NCBI GenBank assembly: GCA_010094025.1
Contig: ML991771.1
Span: 930,001-994,000, forward strand
From: Viridothelium virens
Taxonomy: Eukaryota; Ascomycota; Dothideomycetes; Trypetheliales; Trypetheliaceae
Direction: 5' to 3'
DNA: 64,000 nucleotides
Shown: positions 1 to 10,050 of the stretch, one piece after another
How the letters are laid out: each line of letters begins with the position of its first letter
How positions within the stretch are numbered: position 1 is the stretch's first letter
The notes under the pieces: generated by a model
The model's input: only the letters and a program-made list of their open reading frames with translations
The model's database searches: none
Told to the model about the DNA's origin: nothing
Position numbers and translations under genes: made by a program

Positions 1-1173
1 GAAGCCTGGGTGGTTGCGGTAAGAATGCGACGTCAGAGCTTTGTAACGGATGTGAGCTCACGGAGAAGGTGGCGCGATGAGTTCATGGAGAGGGCATCGG
101 CAGCATCATCAGCAGAACAAATAGGATGATGCAACAGGGATGAAGACGATGGGAAACAAAAAAGACCTGAGCAGCAGAACGGGACAATGGAGTTTTGAGA
201 CCTCAGATGTCAAATGAGTCTTTTGGCGCGGCGTTCCTTAGGTGTGTCGGTTCCGCACTACGCGGGATGACGACGATTGAATGGCGTGAATGGGTAGGTA
301 TTGCAGGCGGTAGTGCAGGAACTCGCTAGCTTGAGGGCCGAGGTAAGGGAAGTACCTAAGGCAAATAGGTACCTAAGTCAACAGCAGATAAGGTGGGTAG
401 CAGGCGAAGAACAGATGGGGAGAGCTTGGATTTGAAGGTTGGACTCCTGGGTGGTGTGCGATGTCATAGGGACTGTGTGGGACCGAGAGTGTGGTATGTA
501 GGTAGTGTTCTGCGCCAATGCAAGGGATTTGGTCGAAGTGGACGACGGCGCAGCTGAGATCTGACGCCCCTCATCAACGTCCACCACTGCTGTCCTCTAC
601 TGTGCTAGTATTTGAATTTGTTTGCATGATCATGGATGTCGTCTGCATCCGACCCTACCCATCAATCGAAACTTCCGCCACACTCTAAGCCCTACGCCCG
701 GCTCAATTGGCTGCAGCCAGGTCTGAGCAATGTTACCCCGGTCTCACGAGAAAAAGTCTGAGGGCAGCTGTCCTCGATAAAGAGCAACAGCCCAATCAAG
801 GAGCTGGACGGCCAGGGGTATGGGATGCTTGACGCCAGTCACTTTTGACAGCTGCGAGAGTGCAGCCGGCGTCGATGATTCGTTCGACAAAGAGCGGATC
901 AATAAAGTCCCCTTCTCATCCGGCCAAGTGCCAAGTAACTAGTTACCTCCCTGTCCGATCCCAGATAGGCGAGTCGGTGTCGGTGTCGGTGTCGGTGTGG
1001 GCGTAGGCGTAGGCGTAGGCGTGGGCGTGGGCGTGCGTGGGCGTGGGTGTCGTGTGGCAGCCAATTTTCACATCACGGCTTCCACGTGCGCTTGATGAAC
1101 TCCGCGTTCCAGCCGCATAGATAAAGAGTATTAATAGCCTTCAGCTTGGTGGACTGCAGCTTTACGGCAGTTC
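1..1173. other. Left-edge non-coding stretch
   Basis: I see no convincing gene here. The open frames are short, lack family motifs and have no paired splice sites. The stretch holds TAGGTACC-like short motifs near 330-375 and a G-rich hexamer tract near 973-1053. It probably contains the promoter and 5' leader of the WD40 gene that follows, and perhaps the upstream side of a gene lying off the left edge. Confidence 0.5.
973..1053 (+). repeat. Degenerate hexamer microsatellite (GTCGGT / GTAGGC / GTGGGC)
   Basis: About 80 bases read as successive blocks of one 6-base unit drifting from GTCGGT through GTAGGC to GTGGGC. It lies roughly 120-180 bases upstream of the ASA1 start, so it may fall in the promoter or 5' leader. 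The unit is not the fungal telomere repeat TTAGGG. The strand is G-rich, so G-quadruplex formation is possible. Confidence 0.8.
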
Positions 1174-2475
1174 GTGCCTCACGCCACAAACCCTCTGGCT
1201 CTTCTTCCGAACCCTGCATTGCATCCTGAGATGACTGACGCCACCCCACCTTCTGCCGCCCAACTGGAGACTGATCAACGCCCGGATCAGAATCGCACCC
1301 GAGCAGCCACGTTGCCGCCGCCGGCCCAGCCCGTGTACGTGCTCCGCGGCCACAACTCGCCCATCCACGCCGTCGCCATCATACGCCACAACTCTCGCCT
1401 TTTGACGGGTGATGCTGATGGATGGGTCTCGCTCTGGAGTCTAGCCACCAAGCGGGCCGTCGCCGTCTGGAGGGCCCATCAGGCTACCATTCTAGGGCTG
1501 AAGGAATGGGGTGATGATAACATCATTAGCCAGGGGAGAGATGCTCGGCTGGTTATTTGGCAACTACGGATAGCCGATGAACCAGGGCTAGAGAAGAAGC
1601 TCCCCGTGGAAGGTACAAGCGATGATCCGAAGCAGCCATGGATGCTTCATTCGCTGACCGTAAATACCCTCAATTTCTGCGCCTTTTCGGTCTGCTCCGA
1701 CCCTGGAACATTGCCATCGCCAACGCCAACTTCTCAAAGACTGAGGCAAGTGGATGATGACAGAGGTCTTCTGGTTGCCGTTCCCGCTACGACAGATGGC
1801 CAGATAGACGTCTTCCACTTGCCTAGTCAGCATCGACTATCGACCATCCCAAGCCCACGGGACGACGCTAAGACAGGTATGGTCATGACAGTCCAAATCT
1901 TCCACCAGCGGGACACACTTCTACTTGCCGCTGGATACGAGAATGGTGACGTTGCCCTCTATACCTATAATAGATCTTGTGCTAGATGGGTTACACAGTA
2001 TCATGCGACTGTCCATTCCCAGCCAGTACTGTCTGTTGACGTCGCACCCTCCCTAGGGTTCTTTTACTCTTCTTCTGCAGATGCCATTGTTGCACAGCAC
2101 TCTTTAATGATCCAAACCGACACAGGGAGCGCAACAATGCAAGAGTTCAAAACCAAGCATTCGGGGCAGCAAGCATTGACTGTACGGTCGGACGAAAAGA
2201 TTCTGGCTACGGCAGGCTGGGACTCAAGAATTCGAGTATATTCGGCTAGGACACTGAGGGAACTTGCAGTCTTGAAATGGCATAAGGAGGGTTGCTACGC
2301 CTTGTCGTTCGCGACTATGTACGAGCCAAAAGACCAACTTGCTGCAAAGGATGATGGTGTTGATGATTATGAGACTCTGACAGCAGGTCAAAGAAGAGAA
2401 GTGAGAGTCAAATCAACACATTGGCTTGCGGTTGGTTCAAAAGACGGCAAAGTCTCACTCTGGGACATCTATTGA
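1174..2475 (+). CDS. ASA1: WD40 repeat protein, ASTRA-associated protein 1 type
   Basis: A single uninterrupted exon encodes 433 residues, or 414 if translation starts at the second in-frame ATG at 1231, which gives MTDATPP and looks more like the family start. The protein is a beta-propeller of WD40 repeats. It opens with VLRGHNSPIHAVA and has repeat-ending Trp residues (VSLWSLATKRAVAVW), an interior AGWDSRIRVYSA blade, and the closing blade AVGSKDGKVSLWDIY at the extreme C-terminus, which is typical of ASA1. In yeast, ASA1 is part of the ASTRA/TTT assembly that stabilises PIKK kinases such as Tra1 and Tor. It is convergent with DBP7, with only 30 bases between the two stop codons. Confidence 0.8.
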   Translation: MPHATNPLALLPNPALHPEMTDATPPSAAQLETDQRPDQNRTRAATLPPPAQPVYVLRGHNSPIHAVAIIRHNSRLLTGDADGWVSLWSLATKRAVAVWRAHQATILGLKEWGDDNIISQGRDARLVIWQLRIADEPGLEKKLPVEGTSDDPKQPWMLHSLTVNTLNFCAFSVCSDPGTLPSPTPTSQRLRQVDDDRGLLVAVPATTDGQIDVFHLPSQHRLSTIPSPRDDAKTGMVMTVQIFHQRDTLLLAAGYENGDVALYTYNRSCARWVTQYHATVHSQPVLSVDVAPSLGFFYSSSADAIVAQHSLMIQTDTGSATMQEFKTKHSGQQALTVRSDEKILATAGWDSRIRVYSARTLRELAVLKWHKEGCYALSFATMYEPKDQLAAKDDGVDDYETLTAGQRREVRVKSTHWLAVGSKDGKVSLWDIY

Positions 2476-2505
2476 GGTTACCCTGTAGAACTTCTCTGTA
2501 AAAAT

Positions 2506-4884
2506 TTAGCCAATGTTGAATTCAGATGCGCCAGACATCTGCTTCATCTTGGCTCGCATTTTCCGCGCTGCCTCTTGAGCATCTGTCGCCTTTGGGATGT
2601 CGGTTTCTGCCTTCGTACCGCCACGATTCTCCTTTCTCAATCCGTTGACTGCCAAGGAGCCTGCCTGTGCCTTCCTGTCAAGCCGGTCTTTCGCAAGATT
2701 TTCCTTTCCAGGCCTCAGCCCGGGCACTTTGATCGAGCCTGGTTTGTCTCTCAGCGCGAATGCTTTTGCAAGATGTCCCAAATGCAGGCCCTTGACATTG
2801 AAATATTGCCTCTCTGCCGCAACATGCGTCGCATACGCTCTTACATGACTCTGAAATGCCCGTCTCGCTTGTTCCAAAGTCCTAAGTGACTCCTGAACCC
2901 ACCTCTCAGCATTGAGCTGCCATTCCGTCGCCCTCTCCTCCCACTCCCGCGACTTGGAATTCAGGGCCCTGGTCATGGTCCCAAAACCCCTCTGCAGGAG
3001 TTCATCGGCATCATGGCGAGCAATGCCAATCCCAGCATCTCGTCTCCCCTGCTTCAGTACTTGAGTATAGTTTTCTTCATCACCAGGCATCAGGAATACA
3101 AGAGCCCGCCCGTCGCGTCCGGCGCGAGCGGTACGTCCGATACGGTGCAGATGCTCTTCTTTACTAAAGGCAGGGTCGTATTCAATGACCAAGTCGACAT
3201 TCGCCACGTCAAGACCGCGAGAAGCGACGTCCGTGCAGAGGAGTACGGCGGATCGAGTGCTCTTGGCGTAGGCCGACAGTGTACTTGTTCGAAGAGGTTG
3301 AGGGAGGGATCCATGAAGCCGAAAAATTTGTATAGTATTCTCTGGCCCAGATAGGGTCGGTGAAGAGGCAGATGTCTGAGCTTCGGAAGGTTTAGATAGT
3401 TCTCGAGACTCAACTTGTCTTTCTGGGTCACTTTGGAGTTTATTGCTCTCGGTCCCATCTTGATCTCGCGCAAGAAGATCAAAGTGGAAATTGACTGAGT
3501 CGGCACATGAGAGAAACACGATGGCTTTCGCAACAGTGCCTTTACGTGCAAAAGCTCGCCTGAGCACGGCAACAAGCGAAACTAGGCGCATTTTGGCCGG
3601 GACAATAGCATATGATTGTTTGAGTTGCGCAGGTGCTGAAAAGGAGTTTACCTCTTGCATCTGACCTTCGCCCTGTGTGTCTTCTTGTTTTCCCTCAGCA
3701 CGAATGTGAGCAGGATCTTTCAGACTGACGTCTCTTAGTTGCTCCACTTCCATCTTCATTGTGGCAGAACAAAGTATCGTCGTCCTTTTCCTGGGCAGCC
3801 CGGCGATTTCTGTTCCGTGTACCTTCTGTGACTGCAAATTCAAATTGGATATGATTCTCTGGATGTCTTGCTCAAATCCAAGCTCCATAAGCCGATCGCC
3901 CTCGTCCAGAACTAGCCACCTCACTCGGCTGACATCGAGTACCTTTGTGTTTGCCAGATGGTCTGTCAGCCGGCCTGGGGTAGCAACTAAGACATTTAAG
4001 CCTTTCCGCAATCTCGCCTTTTCACTTTTCTTATTCTCACCGCCAGCGACAGTTCCTGCAACTATCCAGTGGGCGCATCGTAGCAAGCCTTCGAGTACGA
4101 TTGAAATCTGTTTACATAACTCGCGTGTTGGGGCCAGGATCAGTGCAAATAAGCCGGAATCTCGCTGAATCCTTGTTACATTTCGTCCTGATGCCTCGGT
4201 CTGCCCCGGCGTTGCTAGGCTCATCAAATGTTGCACGATAGGCAAGAGATAGGCCAATGTCTTCCCGGACCCAGTCTCTGCTTGGAGGAGAGCATCCGTA
4301 TTTGCATTCATCAACTGTGTCAACGCCTTCTTCTGAATCGCGGTAGGCGATTTGATTTCGAGTTTGTTCAAGAGATGACCCGCCAGAGAAGGTGACAGGC
4401 CCAGAGATGTAAAATTTACCAGCTCACTTGTCAAGGGTGCATTGGAAGGATCAATCGGCCCCTGATCTAATATCTCGGGCTCATCGTTGGCCAGTGTTTG
4501 TGGCTTTGGATTGGACGTAAATAGCGAGGAAACGAATTGATTTGACTCATCAACCTTCTTCTTATTACTACTACTGTGCTTTTCTTCAGTGCTCCTTTGA
4601 GTGCCATCGGTGACCCTGTCTATGAACGGCGTAGTTTCAACCCGCGGCCTCTTGTATGGTCTGTCACTGATATCGCTCAGAGGATGGTTCGATGCAGCAC
4701 CACGCAACAAAGTTTCTTGAGCCTCAGTTCCACGTGTCGATCGGTTAGCTTGTTTCCTTTGCCGTCCAGAAGCTACTCTCTTGGCTATTAGCTTATCTCT
4801 CCAGTGACCACCGGTGAAGCTGGACTTTGCGGTCAGTGGCGCATCGCCAACCGAGAAGTTAAGTAGTAATCCATCATCAGCCAT
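2506..4884 (-). CDS. DBP7: DEAD-box ATP-dependent RNA helicase DBP7
   Basis: One exon encodes 792 residues. The N-terminus (MADDGLLLNFSVGD, then FTGGHWRDKL near 23-32) is characteristic of DBP7. Helicase motifs are in order: Q-motif region SPTAIQKKAL near 179-188, Walker A AETGSGKT near 202-209, APTREL near 251-256, TPGRL near 302-306, the family's variant motif II DEGD near 327-330, SAT near 373-375, then SRGLDV and HRIGRTARAGRDG in the C-terminal RecA domain. DBP7 acts in the nucleolus on pre-60S ribosome assembly. The acidic/Lys-rich N-terminal 150 residues and the Lys/Ala-rich tail are low complexity. It shares a roughly 480-base upstream region with the divergent PAN6. Confidence 0.95.
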   Translation of the reverse strand: MADDGLLLNFSVGDAPLTAKSSFTGGHWRDKLIAKRVASGRQRKQANRSTRGTEAQETLLRGAASNHPLSDISDRPYKRPRVETTPFIDRVTDGTQRSTEEKHSSSNKKKVDESNQFVSSLFTSNPKPQTLANDEPEILDQGPIDPSNAPLTSELVNFTSLGLSPSLAGHLLNKLEIKSPTAIQKKALTQLMNANTDALLQAETGSGKTLAYLLPIVQHLMSLATPGQTEASGRNVTRIQRDSGLFALILAPTRELCKQISIVLEGLLRCAHWIVAGTVAGGENKKSEKARLRKGLNVLVATPGRLTDHLANTKVLDVSRVRWLVLDEGDRLMELGFEQDIQRIISNLNLQSQKVHGTEIAGLPRKRTTILCSATMKMEVEQLRDVSLKDPAHIRAEGKQEDTQGEGQMQEVNSFSAPAQLKQSYAIVPAKMRLVSLVAVLRRAFARKGTVAKAIVFLSCADSVNFHFDLLARDQDGTESNKLQSDPERQVESRELSKPSEAQTSASSPTLSGPENTIQIFRLHGSLPQPLRTSTLSAYAKSTRSAVLLCTDVASRGLDVANVDLVIEYDPAFSKEEHLHRIGRTARAGRDGRALVFLMPGDEENYTQVLKQGRRDAGIGIARHDADELLQRGFGTMTRALNSKSREWEERATEWQLNAERWVQESLRTLEQARRAFQSHVRAYATHVAAERQYFNVKGLHLGHLAKAFALRDKPGSIKVPGLRPGKENLAKDRLDRKAQAGSLAVNGLRKENRGGTKAETDIPKATDAQEAARKMRAKMKQMSGASEFNIG

Positions 4885-5368
4885 TCCTAGACGCAGTATC
4901 CTGCAGCGCAGGTTGTGGTCGGCAATGGTGAGAAGGGGTGGGGGAGTAGTGTGGCGCCGTGGTTAGTTTTTTTCGGAAGGATGAAAAATTGTCGGAGCTC
5001 GGTGGGCGACGGCCGCAGTCATCAACTTCCCCCCGTTCCCCCAGGACTGAATCTGCTGCGTAGAGTAAAGCATCCTCTTTTTCTCACAATGGACCCCTCT
5101 GTGTCCCGTATGACCGTGCTTATCGGACACGAGCTGGCGGTTGAGAGTCCCATACTAGGTTCTGGTTGTGCTTGCGGGAAGGGTCCTCCTCTGGTCGTTG
5201 GCGACCATGGCTAGCAGCCTATTCACTCTGGCCAGAGGTAGATATCTAGCTGTCACTAACTTGTCTGATACAAGCTAAAGTCCAATAGCGATATCAGCGA
5301 CACCAGCGACATCAGCGAGATGCATTCGGCAGCACGTTAGATTCCCGCCCAGTCAATCGTACTCTACC
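4885..5368. promoter_or_regulatory. Divergent DBP7/PAN6 intergenic promoter region
   Basis: This 484-base gap lies between the DBP7 start (minus strand) and the PAN6 start (plus strand), so it must hold both promoters. It contains a short tandem of a 9-base unit close to ATCAGCGAC at about 5292-5318, just upstream of PAN6. No clear TATA box was picked out. Short open frames here have no family signature. Confidence 0.5.
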
Positions 5369-6373
5369 ATGCGCGTCATTCGCCAAGTCCCTGAGCTACG
5401 TGAGTACCGCCACAAGCTTCTCCTGTCCAACCGTAAAGTAGGCTTTGTGCCTACCATGGGGGCTCTACATGAAGGCCATCTTTCACTCATACGTCAAGCT
5501 GCGGCTGAAAATGAGGACGTCTTCGTTAGTATCTTTGTAAATCCAACTCAATTCGGGGTGAACGAGGACCTGGACAGCTATCCAAGGACGTGGGATACAG
5601 ATATAAAACAATTGGAATCTGTTAACCAGGAACTCGCGTCCAGTCTGGGGTCAGGGCGTGTCAGTGCCGTGTTCGCTCCGACCACGAAAGTCATGTATCC
5701 GACAACACCCCCATCCTCCGAGCTTAATGGGGACGGTTCTTTTGTAACGATTTCTCCCCTCGGAAAGCTCCTTGAGGGGTCCTCGCGACCAGTCTTCTTT
5801 AGGGGTGTCACCACCGTGTGCATGAAGTTGTTCAATATTGTCCAGCCTGAAAACGTCTATTTTGGACAAAAAGATATTCAACAGACTGTCGTCATTCGCC
5901 GAATGGTAAAAGACTTTCATCTGAATACAAAAGTCAATATTGGCACAACGCAACGCGAACTTGATGGTCTTGCCATGAGTTCTAGAAATATCTACCTAGG
6001 GGCAAGAAGACGAAAAGTTGGCACCGTTCTCTTCTTGGCTCTGAGTCTAGCAGAGCAGCAGTACAAAATGGGAAAATTGAAACGTGACGAGATTCTTTGG
6101 CCCGCAAACGAGATCATGACAAGCTTGAGATTACGACAGGAGGAGCTGCCAGCACCGAACAGGGCGCTGTATGAAGTCGATTACATCTCTTTGGCACACC
6201 CAGATACACTGGAGGAACTTGATGAGGTAAACCCTGCTAGGGGCGGAATACTGAGCGGTGCGATCAAGATGCAGTCACTTGAAGAACCACGAGGAGAGGA
6301 AGATTGTGGGCTAGGCAAAGGAGCACAGCCTGTACGATTGATTGATAATATCATACTGAAGCCAATGGTATAA
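5369..6373 (+). CDS. PAN6: Pantoate--beta-alanine ligase (pantothenate synthase)
   Basis: One exon encodes 334 residues. The enzyme joins pantoate and beta-alanine using ATP to make pantothenate, the precursor of coenzyme A. Diagnostic motifs are visible: FVPTMGALHEGHLSLI near 27-41, with the nucleotidyltransferase HIGH-like HEGH; VSIFVNPTQF near 50-59; YFGQKDIQQ; and the late signature LAMSSRNIYL near 200-210. The length is slightly above the bacterial PanC size because of inserts around SLGSGRVSAV and LAEQQYKMG. The stop lies about 50 bases from the stop of the convergent coiled-coil gene. Confidence 0.95.
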   Translation: MRVIRQVPELREYRHKLLLSNRKVGFVPTMGALHEGHLSLIRQAAAENEDVFVSIFVNPTQFGVNEDLDSYPRTWDTDIKQLESVNQELASSLGSGRVSAVFAPTTKVMYPTTPPSSELNGDGSFVTISPLGKLLEGSSRPVFFRGVTTVCMKLFNIVQPENVYFGQKDIQQTVVIRRMVKDFHLNTKVNIGTTQRELDGLAMSSRNIYLGARRRKVGTVLFLALSLAEQQYKMGKLKRDEILWPANEIMTSLRLRQEELPAPNRALYEVDYISLAHPDTLEELDEVNPARGGILSGAIKMQSLEEPRGEEDCGLGKGAQPVRLIDNIILKPMV

Positions 6374-6424
6374 GAATACCCAAGACACAATACGGATAAT
6401 GACTCTTTCTCATTTCTATGCACT

Positions 6425-8182
6425 TCACTTGCAGGCTCTCTTCATAGGAGAGCAAGACCTTGATCTGTCGTGCCTTGCTGTGTTCATCTCGCCTCCCCCA
6501 ACTCTTTGGCCCATCTTGTCAGCAGTACGTTTCAAATTATCCAGGGAGCCACGGGCGTCCCGCTCTTGTGACTCAGACTCAAATTTTCCAGACTCATGAT
6601 TCCGCTTCGCTCCGTTCTGACGCGGCGTCTTTGCAGGCTCTGACACACGATTCGGTATGTTTGCCGTCTCGTCCGCGTCAGGTGTAGTAGCCTCATGCTC
6701 CAGCTGCGCACCCCTCAGCACAAAGAATTTGCCTTCCATATCAATCTGGCTGTCGTTTTCTGACATATACGTCGAATCTATTGGTGTCGACGAGTGTTGG
6801 TTGCGAGCACGGCTAGCGGATGGGCCATCATCCTCCATATCCGAGTCACGTATTGCACGTTTGCCCTCTTTCTTCGACATGCCTGACATGATCCCGAGCT
6901 CATTTTCGATCCCGAAGTCCTTTCTTTCTTGTCCGCTACGACTCCTCTTCCCGTCTCCAATGTCCTCCTGAGCACCGACCTCTTGTAATGTGGTGAATGG
7001 AGGCTCCGGACTTGAAGGAGGCGATAGGCAGTGAACGTAAAACTGTCCAAACTGTACAAGGTCATCCAGGTCCTGACCAGGATAAAAGATACCCGTGAGT
7101 TCTTTCAGCCGCCTTATGATGGCCCTCTGTCGGCGTGACGTGGTATCCAAAGTAGGCGACGTCGAAAGTGCTCTGATAAACTGGTTCAGTAGAAGAGTCA
7201 CCAGTTCCACGAGTCGATCAGGATCTGTTTCCGCACCATGATGCTTTCTTTTGGCTTTCAAGTCATCATTTTCCTGCTCGAGCTGTAAACACCGAGCCTG
7301 CAGTTCATTTGCAAGCCTCAATCCCTCGTTTGCCTGTTCTTCGAATCCACGTATGAGTCGATCGCTGTCTATGAACTTATTGAATTGGTTTTCCGGTAGC
7401 CAGTACATCTTATCAGTTTCCTAAAATCCGTCGGTCAGTACGATAAGCTCGATGAAATGAAAGTGCAGAATAAATCTGGGCTGCACCTTCATCATTTACG
7501 TTCTTTTGCTACATACCTCAGCTCTGCCATTAGGTGATTGAGACCTTCTGCCAGTCAATGGTGACCCATTTGGGGGTTCGTCCCTCATTTGCGGAATTGG
7601 CTCTTTGACATGTCTCATTAAATCAAAGTCCTCTCGTGTGCCTGGCGTACTCGGCCTTCTCCTTGTGTCTTGCACTTGCTTCTCCAACTCGAATTCTACG
7701 TGCTCTTTACGTGCTTCCAGTTCCGCGAGCCCCTGCTTCACTCGGTCCATCACTGGCTTCAAATGATTCCCATAATAATACGGCGTGACCCCAAAGCGGG
7801 CAAGGCCAACCAGGTTACCTAACTTCTGAACTTGCTCGATGTGGGAGAAGACCCGTGCCAGCTCTTTCTTTAACATAACGTCTCTTTCGAGTGAAGAAGT
7901 ATCCTCTTCCGAGACTCGTGACTTAGCCTCTTTCTCCATTTCCTCACAACGCTCCATAAGGCTATATTCTTCATTGATTGCGGTGCGGATTCCTTCAAAC
8001 GCCTCAGCACGGGTTAGGGATTTCTCGTGATCCTCAGGTTTAGGTGCCGCCGTAGAAGAGCTTCCGGGAGCTGAAGTGTCATGGTCGTGATCATCTGTAA
8101 TTGCTACCATTTCGTTTGCTTGTGGGCTGAGAGTGGTCCTGCCTTGATTTGTACCGCTTTGTGGCCGATTTAGGCGAGGCAT
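6425..8182 (-). CDS. Unrecognised coiled-coil protein, two exons
   Basis: I built this from exon 1 (8182-7517) and exon 2 (7420-6425) around a 96-base intron (donor GTATGT, branch-like CTGAC, acceptor TTTTAG). The join is phase 0 and gives ...GRAE|ETDKMYWLPEN. The product is about 553 residues. The N-terminus is disordered and Ser/Pro/Thr-rich. A charged helical stretch (EEYSLMERCEEMEKEA, VFSHIEQVQKLGNLV) follows at roughly 85-185, then a second helical region (RLIRGFEEQANEGLRLANELQARC) around 235-330, and a long low-complexity acidic/Ser tail. I do not recognise the family. The architecture would suit a structural or kinetochore/repair scaffold, but that is only a guess. Confidence 0.7.
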
Positions 8183-10050
8183 CGAGCGAGGATGATGCTA
8201 GTATGAGGAATATGATAATATGAGTGATGCAAATTTAATCAGCGTGTCATAAATTGCGGTGATAGTCGGAACAGAGAAACCTCTTGATAGTTCACGTCAA
8301 AACTTCGGTGATGATCTTGATAAGCCAGAGAATCGACGCTACCTCGCAGTTGAAAATGGGCGGCAGTGCTGACCCAAACTACCTACCCGAGATGGAACCT
8401 TCTTTCCCCGAGTTGAGGAAGCTTCGATGACCCGTGTAAATTCTATGATAAGATACGGGAGCCAAGACCGTTCACTGTGCATCAACGTAGTGAAGAAGGC
8501 CTCTTTCGACGACTGGATGCGGAAGGCTTCGCCGTGCGTATGGTAGTTGTTTTTCAAATTTGAATGTTAGTTGCAGAATCCAAGTCTTTGGTCAAGAAAT
8601 AAACAAGGTCATGCTAACAGCCACTGCCGACATTTCAAAATAAAGGGCTCGAAGCATCCCGTTCCAGTGAAGATGTCTAGGACAGCGACTCACTCGCAAC
8701 AGCAAGGATAGGGAAAACTTCCGTATCCTTTCAGCAAGGCAACCTGCTAGATGCTGAGATTACCGGTCGAGTATGAACAAATCGGCGAGCCATTGTTCTA
8801 CGTGAAGCGAAAGGCGGCTTTAGCGATGGTCCTAACGGTATTCCCCAAAATTGAAGAGTTCACCGTATCCTTGGTTGCTGCCCTTTAGCGCTCAGTTCTT
8901 GTAATGCTCTTTGTAGCTTTGTACATTACGACGATCCTGCGAAGTGGTGCCTATCATAATGCCTGGATGATCATTCCGAGTTCAAGGACGAATGATTTTA
9001 CGTGAAGTAGGTCCAGAGAACCGCTAAATCTCAAAGGTATTGTCAACACCGTTGGCTTATGGTTTTGGCACGCGTGTATGTCAGAAGGCAACTGCCACAT
9101 TCATTAAAGCCTTGGCGGAGGTGAAATGAGTGCCAAGAGACGAAAGTCCTTACTAAGGTTTGTGCAGGAGGTCTGGGTTTCGTACGATGTGTCATCATGA
9201 GTTCGTACAAAGCAGGCCATTACAATGCTATGCCAGGAGGATAAAGCTATTGAGCTTTGCACTAAGTATGATGAGGAGATGTTTTGAACATGGTACACTT
9301 AGTTTCCCGTCTTTTCCTCGAATTCTGAAGAGACAGCTGAAAGAAAGTGAAAATGGCGAGGTCGAAGCGGGAATGGCATGAACTACGAGATTCAGCCCTG
9401 ATAGATAGACCATGTCCGTAATGACTTCGAGTGAGGCCGTCGGAAGCCGCCAGGTCAAGAGATTGAAGGTAAAGTTGATCACGAATCTGATGGGAGAGCA
9501 GTGTAATCGATCATGGACGACTATTTGCACGAAGTGGACTAGCTTTGGTGGGCAGCACATCGTAGAGTCTCTCGATCGTAATACCAGGCAATTGAAGAAC
9601 AATCCCAATGGTGTCGCATCATGAAATGCTGGTGGAATTTGAGATGTCTATGTGAGATTCCGGTTTGCACGAAGAGCGTCTGTTTGAGTGAAGGCAAAAG
9701 CATTACAAACAAGATACTTTTACCTCAGTACTCCGTACCTTCGGCAAAGTTTCAACCCAAACGCCCTGATCCTTGTTGATATTACGTCATTGTTGTTTAC
9801 TTCCACAATTCAGTCTGAGTAGCCGCTTCTATGATGGGAGAACACGATATAGCTTCGCTGCTTCTACGCAACTCCGACCACACGCGACAGGAAAAGTCGG
9901 CGCTCTCTGCCCATGGCAATTCTTATTCAACGATTGGCATCTGGACCATTCTCGCTGACTTTTCGTCCTCGTGTTACCCACTCCCCATCTCATCTTGCAA
10001 TACTCATCTCACCCGCAGCTCGCAACAGATGAACAACCTACAGTGTGGAG
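8183..10050. other. Long intergenic stretch without recognised gene
   Basis: Nearly 1.9 kb lies between the two divergent flanking genes. Short open frames occur on both strands, but none has a family motif or paired splice sites. It includes one exact GTACTCCGTAC at 9728-9738. The right end should contain the promoter of the ABC-ATPase gene. Confidence 0.5.

Noticed and set aside
973-1053. Telomeric repeat near the left edge
   Set aside because: The units are GTCGGT/GTAGGC/GTGGGC rather than TTAGGG, and unique coding sequence continues on the right while ordinary DNA lies on the left.
3090-3575. Long open frame (161 residues) inside DBP7 in another frame of the same strand
   Set aside because: It coincides with the conserved helicase C-terminal domain and has Ser/Arg-skewed composition typical of a shifted frame.
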